Shown here: piece after piece, positions 25,326 to 33,166 of the stretch
How positions within the stretch are numbered: the stretch's first letter is position 1
Layout of the letters: each line of letters opens with the position of its first letter
Assembly: GCA_002425415.1 (NCBI GenBank)
Contig: DIMG01000016.1
Location: forward strand, 345,085-409,084
Length of the DNA stretch: 64,000 nucleotides
Direction of reading: 5' to 3'
From: Micavibrio sp. UBA5572
GTDB lineage: Bacteria > Pseudomonadota > Alphaproteobacteria > Micavibrionales > Micavibrionaceae
Made by a program: the position numbers and the translations under genes
The notes under the pieces: model-generated
Database searches by the model: none
The model's input: the letters and a program-made list of their open reading frames with translations, nothing else
Told to the model about the DNA's origin: nothing

Positions 25326-26654
25326 CTACAGGAAATAGACCAGTAGCAGGTAGATATTGGCAAACACGATGGTCAGTAGGGTTAGTGGCAAGCCATATCC
25401 CAGATACTTAACGAATGGGATTGTGTGGCCTGCACGGTCAGCAAAGGAGGCAACCATGACGTTGGCACTGGCTCCGATCAATGTTCCGTTGCCACCCAAA
25501 CATGCGCCAAGAACCAAGCTCCACCATAGAGGGTTCAGGGCTTCTCCTTGGCCGAACGTGTCACCCATGCTTTGAATTACAGGGATCAAGGTTGCCACAA
25601 ACGGAATGTTATTCACAAAAGCTGAGAAGAAAGTCGATACCCACAAGATAACCATACCGGTTTTGGTGAAGTCTCCTTCTGTCAGTTCTGTAATCATGTT
25701 TGCGGCAAGACCTAACAGGCCTGTGTGTTCCAAGCTCGCAACTACAACAAACAATCCAAGGAAGAAGAAAATGGTGTCCCATTCGACTTCATGAAAGGCT
25801 TCATGCACTTTCTTGTTTTTTTCGGTCAGTTTATGGCCAAAACCGTCAAGGAACATGAGCAAAGCTGCTCCGGCAAGAGCTGTTGTTCCTGTTTCAATAT
25901 GCAAGAAGTTGTGTCCTAGCGTGAAACCCGCCATAACCAAAGCCAACACAATAAAGGATTTGATTAACAATGCTTGGTTCTTGAGGGATTTTGCAGGTTC
26001 ATAGCGAAGCAAGTGGGCGCGTGCTCTCATCGAGGTTGTCAGGTGACGACCCCAGAAGAAGTCAAACACGCCAAGCATGACAATCATAATAAACAGGATT
26101 GCAGGCCCCATGTTGAGTAAGAAATCTGTAAAGCTTAATCCAACGGCTGACCCAATCAGGATGTTTGGTGGGTCACCGATCAGGGTTGCTGTTCCTCCGA
26201 TATTCGAGAAAATAATCTGAGCCAGAAGGAATGGAAAAGGTTTGAGTTTGAGTTGTTCCGTTAACAAAAGTACAATCGGGACGATTAGCATGACTGTCGT
26301 CACGTTATCTAGAAAGGCTGAAAATACGGCTGTAATGACTGACAAAATTGCCATTAACCCTCGCGGGCTAGCGCGCACCGATTTTGCGGCAACAATCGCA
26401 ATGTACTGGAAAATTCCGGTTTCTTTCATAATGCCGACAATGACCATCATGCCAATCAGAAGAAACAAAGTGTTGAAATCAATGGATTCAATTGCCTGTT
26501 CCTGATTGAGTAACCCTAAAATAATGGCAAGAGATGAGGCTACCAAAGCAATCACGGCTTGATTCATTTTTTCGGTGATAATCACCGCGTAAACCATACC
26601 CATTATCGCGACTGCAAGGTATTGGGCAGGAATGCCTAAAATAAGTTCGTTCAT
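25326..26654 (-). CDS. ArsB/NhaD-type ion transporter
   Basis: 442 residues with about 11-12 membrane helices. Features of the ion transporter superfamily (ArsB/NhaD/SLC13-like): FLLIGMMVIVGIMKETGIF, SAFLDNVTTVMLIVPIV, FSNIGGTATLIGDPPNILIG and, in the second half, FVNNIPFVATLIP and GACLGGNGTLIGASANVM. The doubled 'N-x-x-x-x-x-P' and 'G-x-x-TLIG-x-x-x-N' elements are the inverted-repeat ion-binding hairpins. Substrate could be Na+/H+, arsenite or an organic anion; the sequence alone does not decide. A CBS-domain gene lies just upstream (26-bp gap) and likely regulates it. Confidence 0.88.
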   Translation of the reverse strand: MNELILGIPAQYLAVAIMGMVYAVIITEKMNQAVIALVASSLAIILGLLNQEQAIESIDFNTLFLLIGMMVIVGIMKETGIFQYIAIVAAKSVRASPRGLMAILSVITAVFSAFLDNVTTVMLIVPIVLLLTEQLKLKPFPFLLAQIIFSNIGGTATLIGDPPNILIGSAVGLSFTDFLLNMGPAILFIMIVMLGVFDFFWGRHLTTSMRARAHLLRYEPAKSLKNQALLIKSFIVLALVMAGFTLGHNFLHIETGTTALAGAALLMFLDGFGHKLTEKNKKVHEAFHEVEWDTIFFFLGLFVVVASLEHTGLLGLAANMITELTEGDFTKTGMVILWVSTFFSAFVNNIPFVATLIPVIQSMGDTFGQGEALNPLWWSLVLGACLGGNGTLIGASANVMVASFADRAGHTIPFVKYLGYGLPLTLLTIVFANIYLLLVYFL

Positions 26655-26680
26655 AATATTAACCCTCTAAATGTAGTGTT

Positions 26681-27181
26681 TTATTCTTGTTCTTGATTAT
26701 TTTCTTCTTTTTCGATTTCCAAAAGAATTTCATGGAGGCGATGTAAGCAGGATTGTTCGGAAACTAGCCCTACAAATTTTTTGCTTTTTTTATCAATGAC
26801 CGGTAATGGGCTGCCGTTTCTTGTCAGGCGACGGATAACTTCCAGAAGTGGTGTTTCCGGATATAAGATTAAGTCTTCAATATCGTTGTCCATATGTTTG
26901 CGAAGAAGTTGTGGGCCAATTTTGCGAATTTTTTTAGCGGCTCCTGGTGCTCCTCCAACAATAAAGTCCAGATCTTCCAAGCCGTCCTCGATTTGGGCGG
27001 CCATTGGTAAAAGATCTTCCATAAGAGAGTGTAGGCCAAACATTCCTACAATGTATCCCTGTGAGTCAATTACTGGTGCAACGCGGATGTGGTTGTCTTC
27101 CAGAATAAGGAGAGCGTCTTTGACGCATTGGTCTGGTGAAAGTTGGATGGAGTTTGGAATAAGAGCGTCTTTGCACGACAT
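26681..27181 (-). CDS. CBS-domain protein
   Basis: 166 residues made of two CBS domains. The first is about 8-50 (LSPDQCVKDALLILEDNHIRVAPVIDSQGYIVGMF), the second about 110-150 (TPLLEVIRRLTRNGSPLPVIDKKSKKFVGLVSEQ), with a helical insertion between them. CBS pairs bind adenosyl ligands and regulate linked channels or enzymes. It is the first gene of a two-gene operon with the ArsB/NhaD-type transporter, so I infer an energy-sensing control of that transporter. Confidence 0.85.
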   Translation of the reverse strand: MSCKDALIPNSIQLSPDQCVKDALLILEDNHIRVAPVIDSQGYIVGMFGLHSLMEDLLPMAAQIEDGLEDLDFIVGGAPGAAKKIRKIGPQLLRKHMDNDIEDLILYPETPLLEVIRRLTRNGSPLPVIDKKSKKFVGLVSEQSCLHRLHEILLEIEKEENNQEQE

Positions 27182-27344
27182 GATGGCTACCTGATGGTTT
27201 GAGTTTAAATTTTCAAAGTATTTAGCGGATTTCCCGTGTTAGCGGGCGCAACATATTCCCAAATTTAGGGGGATGGCAAGTAAAAATAAGATTTTTCTTA
27301 AATTTTCCGGTGGTTATTATTGTCACAACCTTTTGACTAAATGT

Positions 27345-27372
27345 TTGACATTTTCTACAGAATCCTTATATT
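27345..27372 (+). promoter_or_regulatory. rpsD promoter
   Basis: Perfect -35 TTGACA (27345-27350), 16-bp spacer, TATATT (27367-27372). The transcript would have a leader of about 107 nt before rpsD. Confidence 0.65.
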
Positions 27373-27383
27373 CCCCGCATTCC

Positions 27384-27407
27384 CGAGGAGTCCCTCGTGT
27401 TTGAGGG
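27384..27407 (+). promoter_or_regulatory. alternative hairpins in the rpsD leader
   Basis: CGAGG (27384-27388) can pair with CCTCG (27393-27397), or CCCTC (27392-27396) with GAGGG (27403-27407); the two helices share bases and exclude each other. S4 autoregulates through mRNA leaders in other bacteria. A switching role is inferred, and both stems are only 5 bp. Confidence 0.3.
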
Positions 27408-27485
27408 CGTTGAAATGGCTTGTTTACAGGCTGTTTTCAATCCTTTGGTAATCGGGACAACAAAGCAAAAAAAGGAGTATCTGCC

Positions 27486-28103
27486 ATGGCAGGAAAGCGT
27501 ATTAGCGCCAAGCATAAAATTGACCGTCGTTTGGGTTGTAACCTTTGGGGTCGTGCAAAATCACCCTATAATGTCCGTCAAACCGGACCAGGCCAACACG
27601 GTGCAAATCGTGGTAAACCGACCGATTATGGTTTGCAGTTGCGCGCCAAACAAAAGCTGAAAGGCTATTACGGTAGCGTTGGCGAGAAAAAATTCCGTCG
27701 TTATTACTTCGAAGCGATTCGTTTGAGCGGTGACTCCTCTCAAAACCTGATCGGTTTGTTGGAGCGTCGTTTGGATGCTGTTTGTTATCGTGCAAAATTT
27801 GCGCCGACTGTGTTTGCTACACGCCAGTTGGTTAGTCACGGTCACGTTAAAGTAAACGGCAAGCGTGTTAATATCCCGTCATACCAGATTCAAATCGGTG
27901 ATGTGATTGAAGTTCGTGAAAAATCACGCCAAATGCCTTTGGTTATGGCTGCTCGTGAGTCCGGTGAACGTGATATTCCAGAATTTCTGGCTGAAGATCC
28001 ATCAGGCTTGAAAGTTACATTTGTTCGTGTTCCTAAGCTCGAAGATGTTCCTTACCCTGTTCAAATGGAACCAAATCTGGTTATCGAATATTATAGCCGA
28101 TAG
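27486..28103 (+). CDS. rpsD: 30S ribosomal protein S4
   Basis: S4 is a primary 16S rRNA-binding protein that starts 30S assembly. The start MAGKRISAKHKIDRRLG at 27486 has AAGGAG nine bases upstream; in-frame codons further 5' belong to the leader. Family blocks: PGQHGANRGKPTDYGLQLR, KQKLKGYYGSVGEKKFRRYY, the S4 domain LERRLDAVCYRAKFAPTVFATRQLVSHGHVKVNG-like region (about residues 93-127), and the C-terminal PYPVQMEPNLVIEYYSR. Length 205 is standard. It stands alone, as in many alphaproteobacteria, with its own promoter and terminator. Confidence 0.98.
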   Translation: MAGKRISAKHKIDRRLGCNLWGRAKSPYNVRQTGPGQHGANRGKPTDYGLQLRAKQKLKGYYGSVGEKKFRRYYFEAIRLSGDSSQNLIGLLERRLDAVCYRAKFAPTVFATRQLVSHGHVKVNGKRVNIPSYQIQIGDVIEVREKSRQMPLVMAARESGERDIPEFLAEDPSGLKVTFVRVPKLEDVPYPVQMEPNLVIEYYSR

Positions 28104-28137
28104 TTTTTGGCCTTTGTATTTATGTATTATAGAATTT

Positions 28138-28166
28138 TTAAAACCGCCTTTCGAGGCGGTTTTTTA
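28138..28166 (+). terminator. rpsD terminator
   Basis: AAAACCGCCT-TTCG-AGGCGGTTTT with a stable UUCG tetraloop followed by six T. The A-run on the other side also allows use by the convergent RNA methyltransferase gene. Confidence 0.95.
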
Positions 28167-28184
28167 TATTTCCTCTTTATATAG

Positions 28185-28976
28185 TTATTCGTTATTGTTT
28201 TTTTGTCTGGTGAGGGCTGTCAGAATACCGTGAAGGGTGCTTATCTCCTGATCTGTTAGATTGGCTCTTTGAAATAATGATTTGATATTCCTTGATATTA
28301 TATCTTTCATCTCATCCACCCGATAGAAGCGCGATTTGGTGAGTTCTTCATTCAGACGGTTAAAGAAATTGTTGAATTCTGCGGCGGTTGCTGGCTGGCT
28401 TTTTCCAGTTGGCAAGTGTTCTTCCGGTGCTTCAAAAGCCTGTTGAGACCATTCATAGGCCACCAACAATACGGATTGCCCCAAATTAAGAGATGAAAAC
28501 CCCGGATTGAGTGGAATAGAGATGATTTTATGGGCAAAGGCGATTTCGTCATTTGTGAGTCCTGCACGCTCTGCGCCGAACAGAATGGCCGTTTTTTGTC
28601 CTGATTTAATCGTTTCGGTTATATTTTTTGCGGCGTGTCGAGGATTTAAAACCGGTTTGACCAGATCTCGTGGGCGGGCAGTTGTCGCATAAATGGTGTG
28701 GCAATCGGCAATGGCATCGGCAACGGTTGGGTATATTTGTACCGGAGGCATTAAATCCAGCGCGCCGGAGGACATGGCTTCGGCGCGTTCATTTGGCCAA
28801 CCGTCTCTGGGATTGACGATTCTCAGGTGGCACAGGCCGCAATTCAACATGGCGCGGGCAGTTGCGCCGATATTTTCGCCCATTTGCGGATTGACCAGTA
28901 CGATAACAGGTTGAGGAATGCTGTGTGTGTCAGGTTTAAGCGTGTTTTTATTTGTTCCGGTCATAGGCGCGAACAT
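28185..28976 (-). CDS. trmJ: SpoU/TrmH-type RNA methyltransferase (TrmJ-like)
   Basis: A SPOUT-fold RNA 2'-O-methyltransferase; TrmJ modifies position 32 of certain tRNAs. The conserved motifs are VLVNPQMGENIGATARAMLNCG (motif 1, shortened as NIGATARAM), ILFGAERAGLTNDE (motif 2) and IPLNPGFSSLNLGQSVLLVAYE (motif 3, the SAM-binding knot). The C-terminal 70 residues are a helical extension seen in TrmJ. The start is uncertain: ATG at 29018, 28976 or 28964 are in frame with no clear ribosome site; the first would place it over the divergent gene's promoter, so I prefer 28976. Convergent with rpsD. Confidence 0.88.
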   Translation of the reverse strand: MFAPMTGTNKNTLKPDTHSIPQPVIVLVNPQMGENIGATARAMLNCGLCHLRIVNPRDGWPNERAEAMSSGALDLMPPVQIYPTVADAIADCHTIYATTARPRDLVKPVLNPRHAAKNITETIKSGQKTAILFGAERAGLTNDEIAFAHKIISIPLNPGFSSLNLGQSVLLVAYEWSQQAFEAPEEHLPTGKSQPATAAEFNNFFNRLNEELTKSRFYRVDEMKDIISRNIKSLFQRANLTDQEISTLHGILTALTRQKNNNE

Positions 28977-29025
28977 AGCGGAATAGAATAATTTGGGAAG
29001 ACTATAATTTATTACCATAATGCAT

Positions 29026-29054
29026 TTGACAAAGAGGTTTATTAACTATATATT
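29026..29054 (+). promoter_or_regulatory. consensus promoter of the 92-residue orphan
   Basis: TTGACA (29026-29031), exactly 17 bp, TATATT (29049-29054): near-ideal vegetative promoter 41 bp upstream of the ATG at 29095. Confidence 0.7.
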
Positions 29055-29094
29055 AACATCGAGACTTGTGTGGGAATAAAAAAAGGATTTGAGC

Positions 29095-29373
29095 ATGGAT
29101 GCTGCCCCGATTGACAGGAATGAATTTTCTTCGCCTCACGGTGAGCCTTTTGGCGCGGAGTCGTCTGTCGAGTCGGGTTTTGACGTGTTTATAGCATTTT
29201 CCAAGCTGGATACGGTGCGTAAAATGAAATTATTCGATTTGTTGTGTGGTCATCGCGCGGTTGCTTATAAAGCAACGATGAAGTCGTTTTGGCCTGAATC
29301 TACCGAAGAAGATGCTCGAAAACTTTCTATGATGATGCGTTCGCGTATGGAACGTCTTAAAACAACGGTTTAA
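29095..29373 (+). CDS. small orphan protein with its own strong promoter and terminator
   Basis: 92 residues, soluble. The N-terminal 30 residues are acidic and disordered; residues 33-90 form basic helices (AFSKLDTVRKMKLFDLL, then EDARKLSMMMRSRMERL) that look like a small helical, perhaps nucleic-acid- or protein-binding, domain. AAGGA lies seven bases before the ATG; a TTG two codons earlier is the alternative. It is monocistronic with a consensus promoter and a strong terminator, which suggests high expression. I do not recognise a family. Confidence 0.7.
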   Translation: MDAAPIDRNEFSSPHGEPFGAESSVESGFDVFIAFSKLDTVRKMKLFDLLCGHRAVAYKATMKSFWPESTEEDARKLSMMMRSRMERLKTTV

Positions 29374-29404
29374 TTGAGATTTGAATTCCTATGGTGTTGG
29401 ATAG

Positions 29405-29434
29405 TCCCCCCGAGATGTTCTCGGGGGATTTTTT
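29405..29434. terminator. strong intrinsic terminator
   Basis: CCCCCGAGA-TGT-TCTCGGGGG (29407-29427), nine perfect GC-rich pairs, then ATTTTTT. Serves the gene at 29095 and possibly the convergent yhhQ. Confidence 0.95.
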
Positions 29435-29450
29435 GACTATGTTTAGAAAA

Positions 29451-30137
29451 TTATATCAGTGAGATTTCCTGTTTGTCGAAATGTTCGACGCCTTCTTTGC
29501 GTTTTACCCATTTGGCAATGGGAACGGACAAAGGCAGAGCCACAATTTCATAGCCGACTTTGAACAGCCACCCCGTTATGGCCATGATAAAGAAAGCATC
29601 CCACGGCATCGTCCCTGCAAAGGCCACCGTCATAAAAACGGTTGTGTCAAAAAATTGTCCGACAATAGTTGACCCGATAAATCTGAAAGACATGTGTTTG
29701 GCATTTTGAAAGATTTTCAGGCGGGACATGATGTATGAATTTGTAAATTCACCAACAACCCACGCCAGACATCCTGCTGCGGCTATTCTCCATGATGTGG
29801 AAAAGTAGGCTTCAAATCCTGATTGGTTTTGTTCCCAAAAATTGGCAGAGGGGAGAATAATTGCAATCTGGGAAAATATTGCGTATAGAATTGTGCAGGT
29901 TAAGGCTGCCCATATTGCCTGGCGAGTGCGGTTAAACCCGTATATTTCTGTCAGCAAGTCCGTGATAATGCAGCATAGCGGAAATGTTATAATTCCGGCA
30001 GGAAGAATCAGTCCGAAGATGACTATCATTTTTGGAACTAGGACTGATGTAATAATATACAGTCCGCAGAATATTCCGGTGATACTGGCGAAGTATTTTG
30101 GTTGCCATTCTGAGTCATGCGTTGTGGTTTTTAGCAT
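29451..30137 (-). CDS. yhhQ: queuosine precursor transporter YhhQ family
   Basis: 228 residues from MLKTTTHDSEWQPKYF, about six membrane helices. Family marks: LYIITSVLVPKMIVIFG, PAGIITFPLCCIITDLLTEIYG, WVVGEFTNSYIMSRLK, and RFIGSTIVGQFFDTTVF. YhhQ/QPTR proteins import 7-deazaguanine precursors (preQ0/preQ1) for the queuosine tRNA modification. The start at 30137 follows gltX by 10 bp with AGGA upstream; an open frame further 5' would run into gltX. It is the last gene of DAHP synthase-nadE-gltX-yhhQ. Confidence 0.92.
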   Translation of the reverse strand: MLKTTTHDSEWQPKYFASITGIFCGLYIITSVLVPKMIVIFGLILPAGIITFPLCCIITDLLTEIYGFNRTRQAIWAALTCTILYAIFSQIAIILPSANFWEQNQSGFEAYFSTSWRIAAAGCLAWVVGEFTNSYIMSRLKIFQNAKHMSFRFIGSTIVGQFFDTTVFMTVAFAGTMPWDAFFIMAITGWLFKVGYEIVALPLSVPIAKWVKRKEGVEHFDKQEISLI

Positions 30138-30147
30138 GGATTTTTTC

Positions 30148-31497
30148 CTATGCCGCTTGTTTGGACAATCGGGCTTTGGCTTTTTCAGGCCCGATAAGCG
30201 GCAAAAGATCACCGAGTTCAGGGCCATGATCCATTCCGGTTAAGGCTTGGCGTAACGGCATGAACAGGTCTTTCCCTTTGCGTCCGGTTTCGGTTTTAAT
30301 CGCCGATGTCCACTCTTTCCATGTTTCAGAAGTCCAAGGGGCAGGAGGCATCAATTCAATGGCTTTTATCGCAAAGTCGTTGTCATTCACAATCGGTAAG
30401 ACGGGGCCGTTGGCGACTGTCCACCATTCGCGGATGTCGGTGATTTTTTCGAGGTTCGGTCGAACAACGTTCCAGAAATCTTCGGTGATGTCTTCCAATC
30501 CGATTTGTGCCAGACGAATTTTCGCGTGGTCGAAATCCAGACCATGCAGGATTTTTGAATTCAGGCGGAGCAATTCGTCCTGATCGAATTTCGGTGTCCC
30601 GCGTCCAAATTTTGAAAATTCAAAATTTTCGATCAAGGGGGTGTAAGTGCTATAGGCCTCGATTGGATCGGATGTTCCCAGTCGACTTAAAAGGGATGAA
30701 ATTGATAGAGGCTCAAGGCCAATTTCATCGCGCAATTGGATAATGCTCAATGACCCCAAGCGTTTTGAGAGTTTCCCGCCTTCTGCGTCTGAAATCAGGG
30801 GTAGGTGGGCAAATTGGGGCGGGGTTGTTCCGATGGCTTCAAACATCTGGATGTGAGACGCGGTATTCGATACGTGATCTTCACCACGCACGATGTGGGT
30901 CATGCCGAAATCTCCGTCATCAATGACCGAGCAAAGATGATAAAGCGGCGTACCATCTTCACGGATCAGTACAGGGTCGGAAATATCCCTGCCTTCAAAC
31001 CGGACTTCGCCACGGATCAGATCCTGCCAGATAATCGGTTGATCTTTCATCAGGAAACGCCAGTGAGGTTTGCGACCTTGTTCTTGGTATTTGGCTTTTT
31101 GATCTGCAGACAAGTTTAACGAGCCACGGTCATAAATCGGTGGCAGGCCTTGAGAAAGTTGGGACTTTCTTTTGAGGGAAAGTTCTTCCGGTGTTTCATA
31201 ACAGGCGTAAAGGCGACCATCGGCTTTTAATTGTTCAATAACTTCGTTATAGCGGTCAAGGCGTTTGCTTTGGTGAGCCAGCTCATCCCATGTAATACCA
31301 AGCCATGTCAGACTTTCATAAATAGCGGCTTCGAATTCCGGTTTCGAGCGTTCGGTATCCGTGTCATCGATCCGCAACAGCAAATAGCCGTTATTGGCTT
31401 GCGCAAACAGCCATGTAATAAGGGCGGTGCGGACGTTACCAATGTGTAACATACCGGTTGGGGAAGGGGCAAAGCGAACGCGAACTTTTTGTGTCAT
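30148..31497 (-). CDS. gltX: glutamyl-tRNA synthetase
   Basis: Class I synthetase charging tRNA-Glu (and, where glutaminyl-tRNA synthetase is missing, also tRNA-Gln). The 449-residue protein has the HIGH-type motif APSPTGMLHIGNVRTALI at residues 10-27 and the KMSKS-type KLSKRLGS around 238. Sequence style and length fit the second alphaproteobacterial paralogue (GltX2), which can prefer tRNA-Gln; that is inferred. Ten bases separate its stop from yhhQ. Confidence 0.96.
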   Translation of the reverse strand: MTQKVRVRFAPSPTGMLHIGNVRTALITWLFAQANNGYLLLRIDDTDTERSKPEFEAAIYESLTWLGITWDELAHQSKRLDRYNEVIEQLKADGRLYACYETPEELSLKRKSQLSQGLPPIYDRGSLNLSADQKAKYQEQGRKPHWRFLMKDQPIIWQDLIRGEVRFEGRDISDPVLIREDGTPLYHLCSVIDDGDFGMTHIVRGEDHVSNTASHIQMFEAIGTTPPQFAHLPLISDAEGGKLSKRLGSLSIIQLRDEIGLEPLSISSLLSRLGTSDPIEAYSTYTPLIENFEFSKFGRGTPKFDQDELLRLNSKILHGLDFDHAKIRLAQIGLEDITEDFWNVVRPNLEKITDIREWWTVANGPVLPIVNDNDFAIKAIELMPPAPWTSETWKEWTSAIKTETGRKGKDLFMPLRQALTGMDHGPELGDLLPLIGPEKAKARLSKQAA

Positions 31498-31556
31498 GAT
31501 GGCTTATCTTTATCGGATTTCAAGGTGGGTTTCAATCGGTCTTTTGCGATCTGTCT

Positions 31557-33155
31557 TTATTGGTAGCCGTTGGTGATTGGGTAGCGGCGATCACGGGACA
31601 GGGTGCGGGATGTGATTTTGGGGCCAGGCGGGGATTGACGGCGTTTATATTCTGTCAGTCTTAATAGTCTTGCGACTTTTTGGACGGTTGCCGCGTCAAA
31701 GCCCTTGGCGATGATTTCTTTTATGCTTAAATCCTGTTCGATCAAATCGTCGAGAATGGCATCAAGGATGTTATAGGGCGGGAGACTGTCTTGATCTGTT
31801 TGGTCTTTGCGGAGTTCTGCGCTCGGGGCTTTGGTAAGAATATTTTTTGGAATAATTTCGTCGCGCGTAGCATTCAGCCATGTACAGATTTTATAAATTC
31901 CGGTTTTATAAATATCTTTGAGTGGATTGTAGCCGCCGCACATATCTCCGTAAAGCGTGGCGTAGCCCATAGCCATTTCCGATTTGTTACCAGTGGTTAG
32001 AACCATTGCACCCGTGGTATTTGATTTGGTCATCAGGATCAGGCCGCGTAATCTGGATTGCAAATTTTCATGGGCAATTCCACAGGTGTCGGGTTGTTGT
32101 TTTATGAAATTTTCAACCATATCCGTGATGGGAACGGTTTCACAGGTAATGCCAAGGCGTTTTGCCTGATTGGTTGCGTCGTCGAGACTTTCTTTGGATG
32201 TGAATACGGATGGCATCATTACGGCATGAACATTTTCTGCGCCTAATGCCTCAACGGCAATGACGGCCACCAGAGCACTGTCTATACCACCGGAGAGTCC
32301 GATCAAAACTTTTTTCTGTCCGGTTTTTCGCATATAGTCTTTCAGGCCGAGTGTAGCCACTTTGAAAATAGCAGAGTCTTCCAAAGGTAAAGGTGTTTCT
32401 TTGTTGTGTTCATTATGCCAAGGTTGAGCAAGAGTTCTTATATCGTCTTCGAAGGATTTACAGGACAATAGTGTTTCGCCATTTTCGCTTAATGCAAAAG
32501 ATGTTCCGTCAAATACCAGATCATCTTGCCCGCCGATCTGGTTGATATAGAGCAAGGGGAGGTGGTTTTCGGTGGCTCTGTTTCTGGCTTGGGCTAGTCT
32601 GATTTGTTGCTTGTCAATTTCGAACGGACTACCATTCAGGACAATCAGGATTTGTGCGCCTTGGCTTTTGAGGTTAGCAGCAATATTTGGAAACCACATA
32701 TCTTCGCAAATCATCACGCCAAGTTTTGTTCCACGAAAATCAAGTGGTGCGGAATCTTGTCCAGATATGAAATATCGCCTTTCATCAAAAACACCGTAAT
32801 TTGGTAGATGATGTTTTTTGACTAATTGAGTGTGGCCGTTATCGATCAGAAGAGCTGCGTTATAAAGTTTTTCTTCATCGTAGAATGGTGCGCCAATTAG
32901 TATAGCTGATTTGTTTTTTTGTGATTGGGTAATCAGAGACTCTATGTTTTTTTTGCATTCTGATAGGAACGATTCTTTATGCAACAAGTCTTCGGGCGGG
33001 TATCCGGTTAAAACCATTTCAGGAAAAATAATCAGATCGGATATATCGTCATGTTTATTCCAAACATCCAGAATAAGATCCAGATTGTAATCCAGATCTC
33101 CGACTGTCGGGTTGACTTGCGCTAGTGTAAATCGTAGCTTTTCCAAAGCCGTCAT
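31557..33155 (-). CDS. nadE: glutamine-hydrolysing NAD+ synthase
   Basis: NadE makes NAD+ from deamido-NAD+, ATP and ammonia. The 532-residue protein has an N-terminal nitrilase-type glutaminase domain (Glu in FPEMVLTGYPPEDLL, Lys in KKHHLPNYGVFDERRYF, Cys in GVMICEDMW) and a C-terminal synthetase domain with the PP-loop GLSGGIDSALVAVIA and TTGNKSEMAMGYATLYGD. All catalytic residues are there, so it can use glutamine. It lies 11 bp after the DAHP synthase gene and 59 bp before gltX. Confidence 0.97.
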   Translation of the reverse strand: MTALEKLRFTLAQVNPTVGDLDYNLDLILDVWNKHDDISDLIIFPEMVLTGYPPEDLLHKESFLSECKKNIESLITQSQKNKSAILIGAPFYDEEKLYNAALLIDNGHTQLVKKHHLPNYGVFDERRYFISGQDSAPLDFRGTKLGVMICEDMWFPNIAANLKSQGAQILIVLNGSPFEIDKQQIRLAQARNRATENHLPLLYINQIGGQDDLVFDGTSFALSENGETLLSCKSFEDDIRTLAQPWHNEHNKETPLPLEDSAIFKVATLGLKDYMRKTGQKKVLIGLSGGIDSALVAVIAVEALGAENVHAVMMPSVFTSKESLDDATNQAKRLGITCETVPITDMVENFIKQQPDTCGIAHENLQSRLRGLILMTKSNTTGAMVLTTGNKSEMAMGYATLYGDMCGGYNPLKDIYKTGIYKICTWLNATRDEIIPKNILTKAPSAELRKDQTDQDSLPPYNILDAILDDLIEQDLSIKEIIAKGFDAATVQKVARLLRLTEYKRRQSPPGPKITSRTLSRDRRYPITNGYQ

Positions 33156-33166
33156 AAAAACCCCTG

